Shown here: piece after piece, positions 43,119-50,681 of the stretch
Position numbering within the stretch: position 1 is the stretch's first letter
Layout of the letters: every line of letters begins with the position of its first letter
Source: JBDIVL01 sp039794405
GTDB taxonomy: Bacteria; Planctomycetota; Brocadiia; Brocadiales; Brocadiaceae
NCBI GenBank assembly: GCA_039794405.1
Contig: JBDIVL010000031.1
Span: forward strand, 1-51,198
Reading direction: 5' to 3'
DNA length: 51,198 nucleotides
Position numbers and translations under genes: made by a program
The notes under the pieces: generated by a model
The model's input: the letters and a program-made list of their open reading frames with translations, nothing else
Database searches by the model: none
Told to the model about the DNA's origin: nothing

Positions 43119-43868
43119 ATGAAGATAGGTATTTCTCTATTCCTTATCATAATGATGGTCTTTTTTGCCATTTCGATACTTTGTACGCAGGTAAAGGTTG
43201 TTGCTGTAGGCTGCACAAATATGGTATTAGATGAAGATGCCTTTGTCCGTCAAAGAAAAAAAATGGTAAAAGAACAAATCGCTTATCGAGGGGTAAAGGA
43301 CAAGAGGGTTTTGGAAGCTATGGAGATGGTTCCACGCCACCTGTTCGTTCCGAAAGAGTACCGGCCTTATAGCTATAATGACCAGCCACTGCAAATAGGC
43401 TTCGGACAAACCATTTCCCAGCCATATGTTGTAGCCTTCATGACTGAATTATTAGCGTTGGACAAAGAAGATGTTGTTTTGGAGGTTGGAACTGGTTCAG
43501 GGTATCAGGCTGCCGTCCTCTCAAGGCTTGCAAAACAGGTATATACAATAGAGATCGTAGATGCTCTGGGTAAAGAAGCCGCTAAACAGTTAGAATCAAT
43601 TGGTTACTCTAATGTAAAAGTTAAAATTGGTGATGGTTATCAAGGATGGCAGGAATATGCACCATTTGATGCCATTATCGTCACTGCTGCAGCAGAACAT
43701 GTTCCCCAGCCGCTTATTGATCAACTGAAGCCGGGTGGCTGTATGGTTATCCCCATTGGCGGTGTCTATGCAATACAAGATCTCATATTGATAACGAAAG
43801 ACACCTCTTCAAAAATCACAAAAAAATCTCTTGTCCCTGTCCGGTTTGTCCCTCTTACCCGGAAATAA
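43119..43868 (+). CDS. pcm: Exported protein-L-isoaspartate O-methyltransferase
   Basis: Pcm repairs isoaspartyl residues with SAM. The 249 residues contain the family motifs AYRGVKDKRVLEAMEMVPRHLFVP, GFGQTISQPYVVAFMTELL, the SAM-binding LEVGTGSGYQAAVLSRLA near 125, and FDAIIVTAAAEHVPQPLIDQLKPGG. Unlike the cytoplasmic enzyme it starts with an apolar segment (MKIGISLFLIIMMVFFAISILC) and a second short apolar stretch, so it should be anchored in or exported across a membrane. Such exported forms are known in other Gram-negative bacteria; SAM supply outside the cytoplasm is unexplained. Confidence 0.93.
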   Translation: MKIGISLFLIIMMVFFAISILCTQVKVVAVGCTNMVLDEDAFVRQRKKMVKEQIAYRGVKDKRVLEAMEMVPRHLFVPKEYRPYSYNDQPLQIGFGQTISQPYVVAFMTELLALDKEDVVLEVGTGSGYQAAVLSRLAKQVYTIEIVDALGKEAAKQLESIGYSNVKVKIGDGYQGWQEYAPFDAIIVTAAAEHVPQPLIDQLKPGGCMVIPIGGVYAIQDLILITKDTSSKITKKSLVPVRFVPLTRK

Positions 43869-43975
43869 ACGTTTGAGAATCCTATTTAAGTGCCAGCGAG
43901 GCGAAGCCTCAGACCGATGAAAGAGATGATAAGCTGTCAGCGTCAGCTATCAGCAATTTGGCAGAAATGTAGGAT

Positions 43976-44317
43976 GGGCAATGCCCCATATGCATCAAGC
44001 TAAGTCTTTTCTTTCGCTCCTTTGGGGCTTGTATTTTGGTGTTTTTTATTTCCAGGGGCTTACACCCCTGGCTATAATCTTTCTGCCCTTTGGGCATATT
44101 TCATTGTGTAGGAATTTTCATTTTATGTAAGCGGTTTTGGGTAGGGGCAACCTGATTCATCAACAATATTTTTTCCCTTAAGGCCTGAAAGGCCGTAAGG
44201 ATATAGCGGAGGGTGAAGTCCTCTGAAAAGAAAGAGAAAAATATCAAGCCCTGAAAGGGCGAAAGAAAATCTTTTCCGGTAAATCAGTTTAGCTTGATGC
44301 ATATGGGGCATTGCCCA
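43976..44317. mobile_element. 342-bp element with perfect 29-bp terminal inverted repeats
   Basis: TGGGCAATGCCCCATATGCA (start 43976, arm of 29 bases to 44004) recurs exactly inverted at 44289-44317. The interior has paired motifs too: GGGCTTACACCCC, CCTGAAAGGCC and CCCTGAAAGGGCG. No transposase frame is present. This is MITE-like; the CCTGAAAGG motifs resemble palindromic families seen between genes in other phyla. It sits between pcm and the 2H phosphoesterase gene, whose start is 47 bases on. Confidence 0.75.
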
Positions 44318-44363
44318 CCAAAAAAATAGCTGATTGTTTATCTTATACAATCTTGATTATTTT

Positions 44364-44936
44364 ATGAAAACTTATACAAGTGCAGTTGTAATTATTCCCC
44401 CGGCTAGATTGTGGCCACCTATACAATTGATCCGGCAGAAGTATGACCGGCATGTTGTAAGGTGGATGCCCCATATTACCCTTATATACCCATTTAGGCC
44501 AAGGGAAGAATTTGAAGCCTTAACACTGCATTTTTCCCGGGTGTGCAGGGACATCGATCCCTTTGAGGTTGAATTAGCAAAATTCTGCTTTACCGAGCAC
44601 AGCCGGAGAAGTTATACTCTCTGGCTAGTCCCGGAGCTCCAGGAAAAGTTGATCTTGCTGCAATCAGTATTGTTAAGTTTAGTACCCGACTGCGATGACC
44701 TCATAAGGCGATATGGAAGATTTATACCACATCTGAGTGTGGCACAAGCACCAGGAAAAATGGAAATGCTAAAACTGCAAGGCATGTTACAGGAAAATTG
44801 GCAGCCGCTATCATTTACTGTGTGTGAAGTTAGTTTCATTTGGCGTGGGGGACCGCCTGATGATGTATTCCGTGTAATTAAGAAGATAGGACTGGGAAAA
44901 CAGGTCGTAGTGGATACAGAACATACAAACCACTGA
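44364..44936 (+). CDS. 2H phosphoesterase (2'-5' RNA ligase-like)
   Basis: From the ATG at 44364 the product has 190 residues. It shows the two H-x-T/S-x motifs of the 2H superfamily: PHITLIYPF near residue 36 and PHLSVAQ near 123. LigT/ThpR and YjcG-like members act on 2'-5' or cyclic phosphodiester bonds in RNA or nucleotides. The substrate is unknown here. The frame is open back to 44334, but those residues overlap the repeat border and are not family-like. It is transcribed alone. Confidence 0.85.
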   Translation: MKTYTSAVVIIPPARLWPPIQLIRQKYDRHVVRWMPHITLIYPFRPREEFEALTLHFSRVCRDIDPFEVELAKFCFTEHSRRSYTLWLVPELQEKLILLQSVLLSLVPDCDDLIRRYGRFIPHLSVAQAPGKMEMLKLQGMLQENWQPLSFTVCEVSFIWRGGPPDDVFRVIKKIGLGKQVVVDTEHTNH

Positions 44937-44977
44937 ATTTTCTTTACGATAATACTCCAGTTTCATATCAAAAATTT

Positions 44978-45222
44978 GTAACAATTTAGTTTTTCGAAAA
45001 ACGTATTATCTATAAGCTCCATAGGAGCGAACTGTTTGTAGCAAGATAAGGATGAAGAGGTACTAGCTCCGTCAGGAACGGCCTGTTCATCTATGAATCA
45101 TACACAGGCCGCTCCTATGGAGCTATTTACCCTATTGAATTTTATTGAGCTACAAACAGATTACCCCTAACGGGGTTACATTGTTTTTTATATATTGGAT
45201 TTTCAAAAAGCTAAATTGTTAC
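44978..45222. mobile_element. MITE-like element, GTAACAATTTAG family, copy 2
   Basis: The ends GTAACAATTTAGTTTTTCG (44978 onward) and CTAAATTGTTAC (ending 45222) match copy 1 at 40561-40710, as does the ATTGGATTTTTCAAAAA stretch before the right end. The 200-base core is different and holds its own inverted repeat (AGCTCCATAGGAGCG near 45015 with GCTCCTATGGAGCT near 45111; TTTGTAGC with GCTACAAA). No gene is inside. Confidence 0.8.
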
Positions 45223-45383
45223 AAAAAATTTAGTAGTGTTACAACAAGTTCCGGGAATAATGAGTTATAAGCTGATAGCTGACGTCTAATACTGACTAAA
45301 TTTTTATAACTTACAGCTTTTATATTAATTGTAGCTGCGTTACTTTAGGGTGTATTTATTATGGTACTTTTAGGAGGTAAGCG

Positions 45384-46067
45384 ATGATAAGAAGGATGCA
45401 ATATTTATTTGTTGGACTGATTTGTGCCATGATGTTCCTGGGAGTTTCTCGTAATGTTCTTGCTAATCCGGCTTGGTCTATTGAGGGGGAGTATTTTGAG
45501 GGATGTACGTGCAATCCTGGTTGTCCATGTCTGTTCGGGAGTGAGCCGACCCATAACAATACATGTAAAATTTCCGGTGTTTTTCGTGTTCAAAAGGGAA
45601 GTTACGGACAGCATACATTAGATGGTTATACCGTGATAGGAGTAACGGATTTTACTGCAAGTCCGGATAAGAATTGGGTTGTCTTTTACATTGATGATAC
45701 GGCTTCTGCTGTCCAGAAGAATGCATTATTAGATATTTTTCAAAATCATGTATTCAGTTTTGCTAAAGTGCCCCAGGAAAGAATTACGGTCAGGTATGTA
45801 CCCATTAAGGTTGAATCTTCTCAGTGGCGTAAGAGGGCAGAGGTTGCCGGTAATTTAGTATTAGATTTTGATATAATCAGGGGTAAGGGTGATTCAGATA
45901 AGCCTACGCAGATTGTTAATAAAAATTTTCAGATATGGGCAAAGGAATTTGACATGGTGTTGGACATGGGAAAATGTAATACCCACCGGTTCCTGGAGGG
46001 TAAACAGGAGTGGAATTATGACGGGCGGAGTGGATTTGCCACCGCATTTAAATTTGCAAGCAATTAA
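45384..46067 (+). CDS. Exported DUF1326-domain protein
   Basis: The 227-residue protein has a signal peptide (to about residue 28, ending VLA), then DUF1326: AWSIEGEYFEGCTCNPGCPCLFGSEPTH near the N-terminus, FYIDDTASAVQKNALLDIF in the middle, and a GKCNTHRFLEGKQEWNYDGRSGFA end. The CTCNPGCPC cluster suggests metal binding; no reaction is established for the family. The ATG follows AGGAGG closely. It is a single gene flanked by palindromic and low-complexity DNA. The family call is good, the role unknown. Confidence 0.8.
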   Translation: MIRRMQYLFVGLICAMMFLGVSRNVLANPAWSIEGEYFEGCTCNPGCPCLFGSEPTHNNTCKISGVFRVQKGSYGQHTLDGYTVIGVTDFTASPDKNWVVFYIDDTASAVQKNALLDIFQNHVFSFAKVPQERITVRYVPIKVESSQWRKRAEVAGNLVLDFDIIRGKGDSDKPTQIVNKNFQIWAKEFDMVLDMGKCNTHRFLEGKQEWNYDGRSGFATAFKFASN

Positions 46068-46604
46068 AAAGTCCATTAGGCGCTAACGCCTCAACATCGA
46101 CAAAATTTTGTTGATATATCGAAGCGTCTAAATTCGAATATCGAAATACGAAACAATACCGAAACTCAAAATTCAAATGTTCGAAACTAAGACCTTGAGA
46201 CGTGTCCGTTTGCCATAGCCGTCAAGCTTGTCAGTTTCGTATTTCTTGCTTAGTATTTCGGATTTCCTTTTCGCAGCGCTGCCTGCGAAAAGGCGTAGTA
46301 TCTTAAAATTTATTTTTTAGCATTTTCGGCAAAAATTGACGAGGGACGAAAGGACGAGGGATGTCTGTCATCTGTCGTCTTTCGTCCGTCATCTAAAAAA
46401 TCGGCAGAAATTTACGAATTGCAATTTCTTAAATTTCAAATCGTAGATCTAAAATCGTAAATTCCGATTAGTTGTCTCTTTCAATTAATTCGGGTTAGGG
46501 TGGCACGGACAAACTTGTTTGTCCGTGTCCTCATGGATGGCTTAATCTTCCATGCTAGAACTAAAACATTTTGCATGCGTAGAGGAAAATTCGGGTTTTG
46601 TTCT
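46068..46604. other. Gene-free repeat-rich region
   Basis: No gene is supported. The stretch 46125-46200 is low-complexity sequence of the CGAAATACGAAAC type. An 11-base perfect hairpin lies at 46266-46293 (CCTTTTCGCAG and its complement). A GTCATCTGTCGTCTTTCGTC run near 46366 is near-repetitive. The REP copy at 46502-46527 is listed separately. Confidence 0.45.
46502..46527. repeat. REP palindrome, GGCAYGGACAAAC family, copy 4
   Basis: GGCACGGACAAAC and GTTTGTCCGTG form near-perfect arms. It lies about 80 bases from the end of the broken SEC-C gene and about 1 kb from the RAYT gene. Confidence 0.75.
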
Positions 46605-46884
46605 TTAACTGCAGCAGTGCTTAAATTTTTTTTCCGCTTCCACAGGGACACGGCATGTTACGGCCAATTTTGGATTGTTTCTGTGCAGAAGCCATTTGTT
46701 TCAATAAATGCTTTGCTATGTCCAACATTTTATCTAATTCGTTTCTTACGCTTACAATAAATTCTCTGATATTTTTTGATTTATCATGTAATGATTTTCC
46801 GAAAATCTGCTCTTCTGCAGGGAATTCTCCTTTCGTTACCTTATCAGATGGCTCCCAACGGTGAACAAAGTTAAATCTCCACAA
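46605..46884 (-). pseudogene. SEC-C motif protein, frameshifted in an A8 run
   Basis: The frame encodes a helical segment (REFIVSVRNELDKMLDIAKHLLKQM) and ends NMPCPCGSGKKI at a TAA at 46621. The run of eight T on the plus strand (46626-46633, eight A in the mRNA) is at the break. With one A fewer, the frame continues FKHCCS and stops at 46605, restoring the full SEC-C zinc motif CPCGSGKKFKHCC. No good start codon or ribosome site is seen (TTG at 46884 is the first). It is therefore either a decayed gene, one kept alive by polymerase slippage on A8, or a sequencing error. Confidence 0.6.
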
Positions 46885-46983
46885 ATCGTTTTGAAATACC
46901 TTTAGTATATGTGCCTATAATAAATATTTGTGATATCTTCCTGATAGGTAGATTTTTTTATGATACCTGTGGATAGTAAAAAA

Positions 46984-47412
46984 TCATATATAAGTAGTTC
47001 TCCAGAGCAGGGCAACTGCCTCTGCTTTATTGAATCCTAAAATGCCGCCCGTTACATCAACAGGATATTTGTCAAAAGTATCAGTATCGAGTGAAAAGAA
47101 AGTATCAGTGTCCGGTATCTTATCCTTTTCATGTTCTCCCCAATAATTCAAAATCCTATCCTATAAGGCACCAGTGCAGGTAAAACTCATCCGTTTTTTA
47201 TGTTGCATATATTTCAGGAAATAACATTCAATAATTAACATGCAATTGCGTTTGTATTTTGAGAATTCTTTTTGAAATGTTTCTGCTATATCCTTGTTTC
47301 CGGTAAGCCCTCTTTCTATACTCGTCAGAGAATTGTGGTCAAGTTTTAGTTTAAAGGAGTTAATCTCCCTGTCAAGCTGTTCAAGATTAAATTTTTGTGT
47401 GTCTAATACTGT
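46984..47412 (-). pseudogene. Degraded gene of unknown family
   Basis: One minus-strand frame is open except for one internal TAG near 47163. It reads QKFNLEQLDREINSFKLKL, ERGLTGNKDIAETFQKEFSK, then after the stop DRILNYWGEHEKDKIPD, FFSLDTDTFDKYPVDVTGG, and ends GFNKAEAVALLWRTTYI at TGA 46984. The amino-acid pattern is protein-like and acidic/helical, unlike noise. The frame is closed at 47413 by another stop, and no start codon with a ribosome site is seen. I recognise no family. It is probably an old broken gene beside the RAYT gene. Confidence 0.5.
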
Positions 47413-47494
47413 TTATAATGTTGTTCTAGGTAACTATAGTACATTGTTATGGCAAGTGGATACCCTGCATCTCCGATTAATTCAGGTGAATTCT

Positions 47495-48127
47495 CTACTG
47501 GTTCAAAGGCTTCTCAGCCAGCCTTACCGCAAGGTCTGTATGTCCGTAGAACAATAGTATTTTCAGTATCAGAAGCATGCTGTCAATACTTTTTACAGGA
47601 TTCTCTTTAAAACGGGTTAACGGCTCATTCAGTTTTTCCTTTTCCTGGTGAAACAAATACCAATCGATGAGAAAGTCATCAAAGTAGAAATGTTCTTTTT
47701 TATAGAGTGCCGGTTGAAAGGATTTGCAGATATCAATTTTAACCGGGTTGTAATGAATATAATCTATATGCGTACGCCAATCTTTTTCATTTCTCAGCAG
47801 ATGTTCCCAGAATCTTCTTTGCCATACTTTCTTTTCTGCTCTTTTAGTTAACGAGGTATTGATGCCAATTGAAAAATACCGCTTGATTAATCTCCATCGC
47901 GTTGAAAAATCGTCATCGTCAAGAGGTAAGCGCCAAATACAGTGAATATGATCGGGGAGGATAACCACAACATCTATTTTAAATGGAAGTTTCTTCATCA
48001 CATAGCTGAACAATTGTCTTAGCCGTATAAGATTATCAGGTTGAATGAGAATCTTTTCCCGATTGTATGTTACGACTGTAAAGAAATACCAGCCTTGTTG
48101 ACGATAAAGCCTGAGGTACTCGCTCAT
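47495..48127 (-). CDS. REP-associated tyrosine transposase (RAYT)
   Basis: The 210-residue protein is a Y1 (IS200-like) HUH transposase of the RAYT branch: YFFTVVTYNREKIL near the N-terminus, the histidine motif PDHIHCIWRLP near 58, VWQRRFWEHLLRNEKDW near 115, and the tyrosine segment HIDYIHYNPVK near 140. RAYTs nick and move REP palindromes, which often carry a GTAG head. Two such palindromes lie just upstream (48185-48228 and 48351-48381). It has no partner orfB and no IS200-type ends, as expected for a single-copy domesticated enzyme. The final residues run into the region of the degraded gene. Confidence 0.9.
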   Translation of the reverse strand: MSEYLRLYRQQGWYFFTVVTYNREKILIQPDNLIRLRQLFSYVMKKLPFKIDVVVILPDHIHCIWRLPLDDDDFSTRWRLIKRYFSIGINTSLTKRAEKKVWQRRFWEHLLRNEKDWRTHIDYIHYNPVKIDICKSFQPALYKKEHFYFDDFLIDWYLFHQEKEKLNEPLTRFKENPVKSIDSMLLILKILLFYGHTDLAVRLAEKPLNQ

Positions 48128-48184
48128 GATTCGACCTTTTATTATAGCAGATTCAGTCTATCAGCATTGATACATTTTGCAAAA

Positions 48185-48228
48185 GTAGTGGTGGATTAAG
48201 GCGCCGCTTTTTGCACCGAATTCACCAC
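48185..48228. repeat. GTAG-headed REP upstream of the RAYT gene, copy 1
   Basis: GTAG at 48185 is followed by TGGTGGATT, a loop with GGCGCC, and AATTCACCAC ending at 48228; the arms pair with one mismatch. It lies 58 bases from the RAYT start. Confidence 0.65.
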
Positions 48229-48350
48229 AATAAATTGGTCACGTAGAATTATGGAGACCTTATAGCCAATTCGTAATTGTAACCCCTTATAGTCAAAGGA
48301 TGCCATTATGCCAAGCCTCTCCTTTCTACTCTACCAATATTTTTATAAAA

Positions 48351-48381
48351 GGTGGATTCGCTTACGCTTAATCCATCCTAC
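48351..48381. repeat. GTAG-headed REP upstream of the RAYT gene, copy 2 (inverted)
   Basis: Read on the minus strand it begins GTAGGATGGATTAAGCG and closes with CGAATCCACC. It is related to the 48185 element in its TGGATTAAG core and lies in the opposite orientation, the usual arrangement of paired REPs. Confidence 0.65.
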
Positions 48382-48593
48382 TTTCGTGCTGGACGGAGTG
48401 AAGCATCCTGGCATTAAAGGGTTTAAAATTCCTTGACCTTACATTAGATTTATTCATTGAGACACCGGAATATTGCCTTCTCTATGGAGTCGTATATTAT
48501 GTAAGCTACATTATACTGGTATGGTAAAAGTTTGTCTCCATCTTTCTTTAAAGTCATGCTGAACTTGTTTTCAGCATAACGTGCTGTTTTTGC

Positions 48594-48622
48594 TTGACAT
48601 CCGCTATATCATAAAATAACAT
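48594..48622 (+). promoter_or_regulatory. Promoter for the HEPN-like module
   Basis: TTGACA (48594-48599) and TAACAT (48617-48622) have a 17-base spacer. They lie 60 bases before the first gene's ATG, which has AAAGGAGG ahead of it. A small palindrome (ATGCTGAA with TTCAGCAT, 48556-48578) lies just upstream and could be an operator. Confidence 0.5.
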
Positions 48623-48681
48623 GTTGACGATCATAGAATGGAGATAAATGTTCAGCAAAAATATAGAAAAGGAGGAAAGAA

Positions 48682-49137
48682 ATGGGCGAAGCAAAAGTGG
48701 ACATCAAAATTGGAGAGACACAATTTTCAGGTCAAGGGGATCAAGATTGGATATCTAAACAACTTGATAAAATACTAGCTCAAGCGGAGAAATTATTATT
48801 GTTTGCACCTCTACCTCAGGTAGAACAGTCAGATGTTTCAGGGCATAAACCTATGGGAAAAGATTCAACAATAGCAAAGACGACACTCCCATCTTTTCTA
48901 AACGAAAAGGGAGCAACAAAAAATCAAGTAAAAAAATTCCTTGCGACAGCGGTTTGGTTAGAGGCTAAAGGAAAGAACAGGCTTGAAACTAATGATATAA
49001 CAAATGCCCTCAAAGAGAGTAACCAAAGTCGATTAGGTAATGCTGCAGACTGCCTAAATAAAAATATTGCCAAAGGTTATTGCGAAAAAAATGGTAAACA
49101 ATTTTTCGTAACTGAAGATGGGAAAAAATCCCTATAA
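48682..49137 (+). CDS. Winged-helix protein, first gene of an unrecognised pair
   Basis: This 151-residue protein has two parts. The first 40 residues (KVDIKIGETQFSGQGDQDWISKQLDKIL) form a short beta-rich start then a helix. The last 80 (ATKNQVKKFLATAVWLEAKGKNRLETNDITNALKESN, then RLGNAADCLNKNIAKGYCEKNGKQFFVTEDGKKSL) look like a winged-helix DNA-binding fold. It has no enzyme motif, signal or membrane helix. AAAGGAGG precedes the ATG, and the promoter at 48594 serves it. The second gene starts 3 bases after its stop. It may regulate the pair or guide the second protein; I recognise neither from memory as a named system. Confidence 0.7.
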   Translation: MGEAKVDIKIGETQFSGQGDQDWISKQLDKILAQAEKLLLFAPLPQVEQSDVSGHKPMGKDSTIAKTTLPSFLNEKGATKNQVKKFLATAVWLEAKGKNRLETNDITNALKESNQSRLGNAADCLNKNIAKGYCEKNGKQFFVTEDGKKSL

Positions 49138-49140
49138 ACT

Positions 49141-49950
49141 ATGGTGACACCTGATAAAGCTCTATCTATTATTCCACAAGGGCTGAGAACATTGCTGTTT
49201 GAAGAGTTCAATGGAATCATCAACAACTTTATGGAACACCGATGGGCTTCTTCAGAACTCTCAGGCGGGCGTTTTTGTGAAATTGTTTACACTATACTCG
49301 ATGGCTACGCTAAAGGCAAATTTCCATCAACTTCGAATAAACCAAGTAATTTCGTTGATGCCTGCAGAAGTCTTGAGAACAATACAGGTGTCCCCCGAAG
49401 TTTCCAGATTCTTATTCCACGATTACTACCGGCTCTTTACGAGATACGTAATAACCGGAATGTGGGGCATGTGGGAGGAGATGTTAATCCTGATTTGATG
49501 GATAGCTCTGTAGTTGTCTCGATTGCAAGTTGGATACTTGCGGAATTAGTGCGCGTCTTTCATTGTATTTCAACTGAGGAAGCCCAACAGTTTGTTGACA
49601 ATCTTGCTGAACGAAGAATATCTCTCGTTTGGAAGTCTGGAGAAATTCGTCGTGTCCTTGACTATAAGCTACCTATGAAAGAACAGATTCTTCTTTTACT
49701 TGTGTCTGTCTCCGGAAGAGTGCAAGTAGATCAACTCTTCTCTTGGATCGGATATAAGCAACGAGGATACTTCAACAGACTTGTTCGTCAATTGCACAAT
49801 ACTCGGTTTGTCGAACTGCATGACAACACATGCGAAATTGAAATTCTCCCTCCTGGTTCTGAATATATTATAGAATTATTGAATCAAAGAAATTATTCAC
49901 CGAACAAAGCATCTAAGAGGAATGATGTAAAAAATCATCACGCCCCTTAG
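49141..49950 (+). CDS. HEPN-like protein with C-terminal winged helix, second gene of the pair
   Basis: The 269-residue protein is helical in its first 180 residues and has the stretch ALYEIRNNRNVGHVGGDVNP near 105-120, which resembles the R-(x4-6)-H signature of HEPN ribonucleases. The C-terminal 80 residues (QILLLLVSVSGRVQVDQLFSWIGYKQRGYFNRLVRQLHNT to LPPGSEYI) look like a winged helix. HEPN proteins often serve as RNA-cutting effectors in defence and toxin-antitoxin systems. The gene starts 3 bases after its partner with no strong ribosome site of its own, so coupling is likely. The HEPN call rests on one motif and helix content, and the function is inferred. Confidence 0.6.
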   Translation: MVTPDKALSIIPQGLRTLLFEEFNGIINNFMEHRWASSELSGGRFCEIVYTILDGYAKGKFPSTSNKPSNFVDACRSLENNTGVPRSFQILIPRLLPALYEIRNNRNVGHVGGDVNPDLMDSSVVVSIASWILAELVRVFHCISTEEAQQFVDNLAERRISLVWKSGEIRRVLDYKLPMKEQILLLLVSVSGRVQVDQLFSWIGYKQRGYFNRLVRQLHNTRFVELHDNTCEIEILPPGSEYIIELLNQRNYSPNKASKRNDVKNHHAP

Positions 49951-50052
49951 CTTAAATATTAAACCATAAATAATATAAAAAAGTATAGCTGTGGAGGTGA
50001 GTTAAGCAGAGTGCAACCAAACCTACAAAATACAAAACTAAACGGAGGTAAT

Positions 50053-50283
50053 ATGTTTCGTTGTCATGTATGTGGTTCAACAGAAGTAAAAAAAGAATAC
50101 ATTAATGAGATATTTCAGATTGATGATAAGCCTGTTCTAGTAGAACATATTCCAGCAATGGTCTGTGTACGCTGTGGTGAAGAAACTTTTAGTCGAGAAA
50201 CAACAGAACGAATCCGCCGAATGGTGCATGGTGAAGCAAAACCTGTAAAATCTATTTCCATGGAAGTTTTCACTTTTGCATAA
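50053..50283 (+). CDS. YgiT-type zinc-finger antitoxin-like protein
   Basis: From the ATG at 50053 (AACGGAGG just ahead) the product has 76 residues. It carries the YgiT/MqsA N-terminal zinc finger: CHVCGSTEV and, 30 residues on, CVRCGEETFSRETTERIRRMV. Such proteins are usually the antitoxin of a DUF4258 or MqsR toxin and repress their own operon. The C-terminal HTH of MqsA is absent, as in the short YgiT-like group. No toxin gene is adjacent: 102 bases separate it from the HEPN-like gene, and the plus-strand downstream sequence is not a toxin. It is therefore orphaned or works with something elsewhere. Confidence 0.75.
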   Translation: MFRCHVCGSTEVKKEYINEIFQIDDKPVLVEHIPAMVCVRCGEETFSRETTERIRRMVHGEAKPVKSISMEVFTFA

Positions 50284-50382
50284 AAAGTAAAACACGAAAT
50301 TAGTGTATTTTTAGCAAAATCTAGATGTAGAGTCTTTAATCTGAATTTACTGGTAATTTCACTCAGGCGGTAAATTATTTCG

Positions 50383-50541
50383 CTAATTGTTTTCACTAAT
50401 TTCTCTTGTTTTATTAATTTTTTCTTGAAGAGACTTTATACCTTCCATAGTATGTTCCCATTCTATTGTGTCCTTCTCAACCTCCCATGAAAAGTTTTTC
50501 TCTTTTACTATATTCTTTTTTTCAAACTCTATAAAACTCAT
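50383..50541 (-). CDS. Small charged protein, possibly an antitoxin-type fragment
   Basis: This 52-residue frame reads MSFIEFEKKNIVKEKNFSWEVEKD, IEWEHTMEGIKSLQEKIN and ends SENN. It is acidic, helical and patterned like a small conserved protein. The same frame continues upstream on the minus strand past a TAA (about 50560) into CAVCSVIHSDNEYERKLVLYKFTDE, then LKKKYG, which looks like the lost N-terminus. It may therefore be a broken longer protein whose C-terminal part is left. No ribosome site was found before the ATG. The function is unknown. Confidence 0.4.
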   Translation of the reverse strand: MSFIEFEKKNIVKEKNFSWEVEKDTIEWEHTMEGIKSLQEKINKTREISENN

Positions 50542-50681
50542 TCCATACTTCTTTTTCAATTATTCATCTGTGAACTTATACAGAACAAGTTTTCTCTCAT
50601 ATTCATTATCAGAATGAATGACCGAACATACTGCACAGCCGGAAGACACTAAGATTGTGAAAATGAAATTGTTTGTTACAC

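Noticed and set aside
43909..44350. Small frames inside the 342-base inverted-repeat element
   Set aside because: They are translations of inverted repeat sequence with no ribosome site.
47294..47557. Plus-strand 87-codon frame
   Set aside because: Opposite strand of the degraded minus-strand gene and the RAYT end; no ribosome site.
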